From Craterostigma plantagineum (taxonomy: Eukaryota > Streptophyta > Magnoliopsida > Lamiales > Linderniaceae): a stretch of DNA of 64,000 nt. The stretch covers positions 1 through 64,000 of the forward strand of contig JAPQWV010001080.1 in NCBI GenBank assembly GCA_027422505.1, written 5' to 3'. The position numbers and the translations under genes are program-made. The notes under the pieces were generated by a model. It did not search any database, was not told the DNA's origin, and worked only from the letters and a program-made list of their open reading frames with translations. Numbering within the stretch: position 1 is the first letter of the stretch; each line of letters starts with the position of its first letter. Shown here piece by piece: positions 60,024-64,000 of this stretch.

Positions 60024-61840
60024 TTAATATAGCTTCTTACGTTCATTGTCTAAGGTAGCATAGTTTTTTTGAGCGGTGCTCTTTTCGGCTTGACAGGTGT
60101 CTAGACTCTTTCCTAGTTCACTAATCTTAGAATTTGCCTTAACTAATTCCTCTTTGAGACTAGTCACTTTCTTATTTGCCGATTCAAGTCTACTTTTAAC
60201 TAGACTCTTTTCGTCAAAGTTCCTTAATAGACATTTGTGATTATTGTCTAGCATGTCCTCTAGTTCTTTTATTACCGAGCTATGCTTTTCAAATGTGGTA
60301 TGCTTAGTCTCATATGTTTGGAGTTTCTTCGCTAATTCGTCTATGGTGAGGCTAGAACTCCTAACTTGTTCTTCGAGACTAGCTATGATTTCCTTAGCTT
60401 TAAGAAGCTTTTTCTCAACTATTATTCCTCTTTTCTGCTCAGTTACCATATTAGCAAATTTAGAGCTTAACTCAGCTAACAAGTCAGAATTTGTAGAGTC
60501 AGAGGTTTCTACCTCCTGAGATGATGTGGAAGCTTTCTCGTCGTCCGTTTCTGCGGAAGCATCATCTTTCTTTTCATAATCAAGGCGTGCCATCAGGGCA
60601 AGATTGTCGGTGTCAGAATCTGAGCTATCCTATAGCTAGTGGTCCTTCTCTGCCATAAGAGCTACTCCAGCTTCCTTTTGTTTAGTTAATTGAAGCTCCT
60701 TGGAGTAGTAGTTAGCATCCTTTTTCTTCGGAAGGGTGCACTCCCGGGCAAAGTGACATATTTTTCCACAATTAAAACATTTTAGTGTCCTTAGAAAGTG
60801 TTGCTTCTGAGGACTCAGCTGGCTTTTCTTTATTCTTCGAGCTTGTAGTTCGAAGTCTGTTGGAAGAAGATGACGACGTTTTCTTGAAGTACTGCTCTGT
60901 CATCATCTTAGCGACTAATGCCAGCTGTTTGCCAAATTCTTTGTTATCAGAGGGAAGTTCTGAATCAGATGTGTCTTCATCCTCTAAGGAGCTTGGGAGC
61001 TTGATGTGCTTTTCCTTGCGTGAGCGGGAGCTCTTCTTCTCAGAAACTAGAGCTATGGAGTCTTCGGCCTGTTTGCCCTTTTGCTCCTTTTGTAACTCAC
61101 CTATGCTTCTTCATGCTGTGCGAGGTTATCAAAAATAGCGTGAATATCCATCTCGTCCAAGTCTTTATTTTGTCGGAGTTGGGTAGAGATCTTCTTCCAG
61201 TCGGTGGGCAGTGCGGACAGAAACCGAATGATCATCTCCATGTTAGTCTTTTTGATATCAATCTTCCTCATTTTGTTGAGAAGAGTGAGGTACCGCTGAT
61301 AAAGATCGTGTAAGCTCTCCTCACTTTTGGCCTTGAAGGAGTCATATGCTGTGAGTATGTTAGCCTTCTTAGCTTTAGCACCGACTACGGTTCTTTGCAT
61401 CATATACGCCCCAATTCATCCCACATCCCCTTAGCAGTTGGGATGCTATCTATTTGTCTATAGATATCATTAGGGATGCCCTGCATCAGTGTGTTCTTAG
61501 CAATAAGATCTGCTCTAGCTCTTCTTTTCTCAGCTGCATCGCACTCATTGGGTAATTTTACTCGCCTAGTGGTTTCGATCGGAGGATTGTTCGAGCTATC
61601 ACCTTCTTGGTTTATGTAAAATATTTCCAGTCCCTCATAAGTGATTTGAGTGGATCTTCAGCCTGATCTTTGAGTTTGATGAAATTTAAGAACCGACTTT
61701 TCCAAACTGTATATTCGCCCCTTTTTAGAATTGGAGGACGATTATCATTTCCTAGAGAGTAGGCATCCATTTCTTCTTGAGTTGATGTAGGATTTTCGTT
61801 TATTGTTTTGATGTCTTGAATTGATGTGATGTGCTTCACA
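60024..61840 (-). pseudogene. Copia gag with zinc knuckle and coiled coil (broken)
   Basis: N-terminal block (61839-61612): Y-T-V-W-K-S-R-F-L-N-F-I and similar. Capsid block (61403-61101): F-K-A-K-S-E-E-S-L-H-D-L-Y-Q-R-Y and L-S-A-L-P-T-D-W-K-K. The zinc knuckle C-F-N-C-G-K-I-C-H-F-A-R-E-C is at 60738-60779. The coiled coil (60593-60024, 189 codons open) has K-E-I-I-A-S-L-E-E-Q-V, L-R-N-F-D-E-K-S-L-V and L-V-K-A-N-S-K-I-S-E-L-G. This long heptad-like tail after the knuckle is typical of SIRE-like copia gag. The blocks are in different frames and separated by stops, so gag is dead as it stands. Confidence 0.87.
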
Positions 61841-62818
61841 AGTAGCGGATTAGTTAGTAGCGTTTGATTCTAGAGCCGTTTTGAGAATAATTTTTTACTC
61901 AATCTTTAAAGTTTGATCAAAAATTAATTCGTGAAGAAAAATTGGCGCTGTTACTGTTCTCTAGCGAGAAAGTTCGTCAGCGATTTTACGAGCGAGAAAA
62001 TTGCTCAAAATCTTTCGGTCGAGAAAAACTTTGGATCGTGAATTTATTTCGAGCGCGGAGAAACGGTATGTTTAGTAAGTTTCTCGCTGGGTCAAAATAA
62101 ATTCGTTGACTGAACAAGGTTTCTCACACAAATGATTTTCGCTTAGTCAAACTGAGAATTCCGACAAAAAAAATTATCGACTGTAAGTTTTATGCACGCA
62201 AAGGTCAAAATTTGTCTTCGTCGAAAAAGTTTTTCGCTAAGTAAAGCTCGAGAAGTTTTTCTAAAGTCGTTCTTGGTAGAGGCGACTTTAGGTCTGACTA
62301 AGTTTTCCGATCGAAAAATTTTCGCGCAGAGTTTTACGATCGAGAAATTAACCAGATCAAAGAACCTAGCGAGAAAAATTAAGATAATCGAGAAAAATCA
62401 CAGAATACACTTAACACTGATTCAAGCAAAAGTGATGAATTAGACATTGAAATTACACGAATCTGCTCGAAATCAACTACTAACTACGCACGAACAGGCA
62501 ATTGAACACGTCGTGAAGCAAATTATATCGAATTTGAGCAAAATCAGAATGTGTTCCAACAGTTTATCGCACGAACGACATCAGCTCAAATTCAAACAAT
62601 TCAGCTCGAATGATCTTCTAAATGCTACCGATCTTGCAAACGTTTTGTATCACTAAAACGAGCACGAAAACATCAAATTCAAAGCAATTGAGCACAGAGT
62701 TGAGCTATTAGATCGAAATTTAAATTCGCGCCAAACCGTTCTTCGATGGAACAGTACCCGAACTCAAACTTCAATCCAATTCTAACAATTTCCGATTCAA
62801 AAAAGAACGAATCTTCTA
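61841..62818 (-). other. Untranslated leader of the copia element
   Basis: About 1 kb between the primer site and gag. It is rich in the CGATCGAGAAA motif family between about 61950 and 62400. Plus-strand ORFs of up to 83 codons here are by-products of that repeat. Confidence 0.7.
61950..62400. repeat. CGATCGAGAAA motif array in the copia leader
   Basis: Variants such as TTTACGATCGAGAAATT, GAGCGAGAAAATTG and CGGTCGAGAAAAA are interspersed 20-60 bp apart, matching the array in the spacer at 51330-52750. Confidence 0.72.
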
Positions 62819-62826
62819 TGATACCA
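62819..62826 (-). promoter_or_regulatory. Primer-binding site of the copia element (tRNA-Met-like)
   Basis: Minus sense TGGTATCA starts two bases after the LTR. Only eight bases match the standard initiator tRNA-Met site before it diverges (next bases TAGAAG). Short primer matches of this kind are common in copia elements. Confidence 0.7.
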
Positions 62827-62828
62827 AT

Positions 62829-63175
62829 TGTTAGGTCCTAATTTATCAACTCTATGATCCTAGGCATGAATTCTAAGGCAATCGATAAGAATTGTAGAGA
62901 TTGAGATTTCGATCGAAAACCTTCTTGAAGAGCGAGAGAGAGAATTTCGCTTAGAGTGAGAAGATTTCTTGTGTTTCTCTATAAATTGAATTGCAAGCAT
63001 TTCGGATCAATTTTCTAAATCTTCTCATTAAGCACAATGTTTGTACAACTATTTATACCAAACATACTTGGTATAAATAACAAACTAAGTCCTAAGCTAA
63101 GGACTATTACAATAAATGCCCCAAATTACGAAGACAACTAATTAAATCAATGCACAATTAAATTGATATCCTACA
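62829..63175 (-). mobile_element. 5' LTR of the copia element
   Basis: Edges are TGTTAGGTCCTAATTT and GATATCCTACA, 347 bp. It drives leftward transcription. A TATA-like TATTTATACC lies at about 63050-63060, but its orientation and use are uncertain. Confidence 0.92.
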
Positions 63176-63180
63176 AGAAT
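63176..63180. repeat. Target-site duplication AGAAT, right
   Basis: Second copy of the AGAAT duplication. The Tekay LTR resumes directly after it. Confidence 0.93.
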
Positions 63181-64000
63181 GCATAAATATTTCGGTTGAT
63201 GATTAAACGTTTTTCAGATGGCTTAGTTAATTTTCGTAAAGTCGACTATAATATGAATCAAGGAGGGAACCCGGGTCCTTTCCTCAATTCCAGTGTAAAT
63301 TACTACATTTCGGACAATATGATTTTTTAAATTCAATTTCGGGTATATTTCATAAACTCAAATTTGGACCAAGGGAAAGGCCGGCGAATTTCATACTCTA
63401 CAAAGAAGGATTCAGGCAAGTTCAATTTCGGATGGTCTAATTTAAATTAATATTAGGACTATGATTATAAAATTCAGGTCTTAAGTTTCGATATGCAATT
63501 TCGCCATGCCTTAACATCTAGGCTAATTTCGGACATTAGGTACAATTTCGTACAAGTAATGTCAAATTTCGGATGTTGACCGAATTTTGGCCTCTACCCG
63601 AATTTCAATTGTAAATTATACCCGAAATTCAACTGTAAATTAGATTTTCAGGGTTTCAAAGGTTGTTTTCGGGTAAGAGATTTTAGGGAAAATGTTATTC
63701 TCAAACCTATTTATGACTGAGATAGCTACCTGACTTAAATATTATGCTGATATTTTAATATCTTTATTTAAGGTCGAAGACTAGGAATTTCCTGCGTAAT
63801 AGGCTAAGTTAGCTCAGACGACAGGTAAGTCGAAATCCCAACTACAACACATGAATTTTATGTGCATGAATTATGTGCTTCTATGATATTTCGTGAAGTT
63901 ATCTTACGTGATTTAATTACAATACATGACAACATGACATGCATATTCACGACATGATCATATGCACGCACGATTAGCATGAATGGCGGGATATGAGAGC
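63181..64000 (+). mobile_element. Tekay-type 3' LTR, second part, running off the window
   Basis: Continuation of 45843-46954. It carries AATTTCGG-type motifs (about 63190-63680). From about 63820 it matches the solo LTR at about 5760-5970 (AAGTCGAAATCCCAACTACA, ACACATAATT/ATGAATT, CATATGCACGCACG). It does not reach its 3' edge within the window. Confidence 0.85.

Overview
This window looks like a gene-poor, heterochromatin-like stretch of a flowering-plant (probably eudicot) nuclear genome. I found no intact host gene, tRNA or rRNA gene. Almost every base can be assigned to LTR retrotransposons nested inside one another. Plant origin is shown by an Athila-lineage Ty3/gypsy element primed by tRNA-Asp, several Tekay/del-type chromovirus relatives, a copia element with a long extra ORF, and a fragment of the chloroplast gene atpH embedded in nuclear DNA.

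Layout. 1-8424: Ty1/copia LTRs of about 1.87 kb (Angela-like termini) in direct and inverted copies. One copy is split by a 2.7-kb Ty3 solo LTR (4089-6829) flanked by GGTGC target duplications. 8425-21355: a broken Tekay-type pol (reverse transcriptase tail, RNase H, integrase, chromodomain-like end). It is split by a complete, very young Athila element (8456-19290, CATAT duplications, two 1890-bp LTRs, an intact 1805-codon gag-pol) and further scrambled by an in-place inversion of its integrase part (about 20026-20838). 21385-26921: the 3' LTR of that Tekay element, itself split by a 3.8-kb solo LTR (22743-26558, CATTC duplications). 26922-33250: remains of two more minus-strand chromoviruses (an LTR piece plus gag, then a 3.3-kb LTR plus broken pol). 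33256-41813: a nearly complete but decayed minus-strand Tekay-type element with both LTRs, PBS, PPT, gag and pol. 41814-46954 and 63181-64000: two truncated Tekay elements joined head to head, the right-hand LTR continuing past the window.

46955-63175: a 16.2-kb minus-strand copia element with AGAAT duplications, inserted in that right-hand LTR. Its order in its own sense is 5' LTR, PBS, leader, gag with zinc knuckle and coiled coil, protease, integrase, RT, RNase H, a spacer of about 4.5 kb, an extra ORF of about 3.4 kb, PPT, 3' LTR. The spacer holds an atpH fragment. The extra ORF begins exactly at a good 3' splice site, which suggests expression from a spliced subgenomic RNA. This element is the most unusual object in the window.

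How the parts relate. Insertion order can be read from the nesting. Tekay and Angela-like copies are oldest, solo LTRs and the copia element came later, and the Athila element is probably the most recent (equal-length LTRs with no difference I noticed, an open reading frame, and a perfect target duplication). Only the Athila element looks able to make its own proteins. The Ty3 LTRs share a notable habit: each carries a dense array of a short degenerate TTCG-containing motif about 0.2-2.3 kb from its 5' edge.

Limits. All family assignments come from reading motifs. No similarity search was run, and boundaries of truncated pieces are approximate unless a target duplication or LTR end fixes them.
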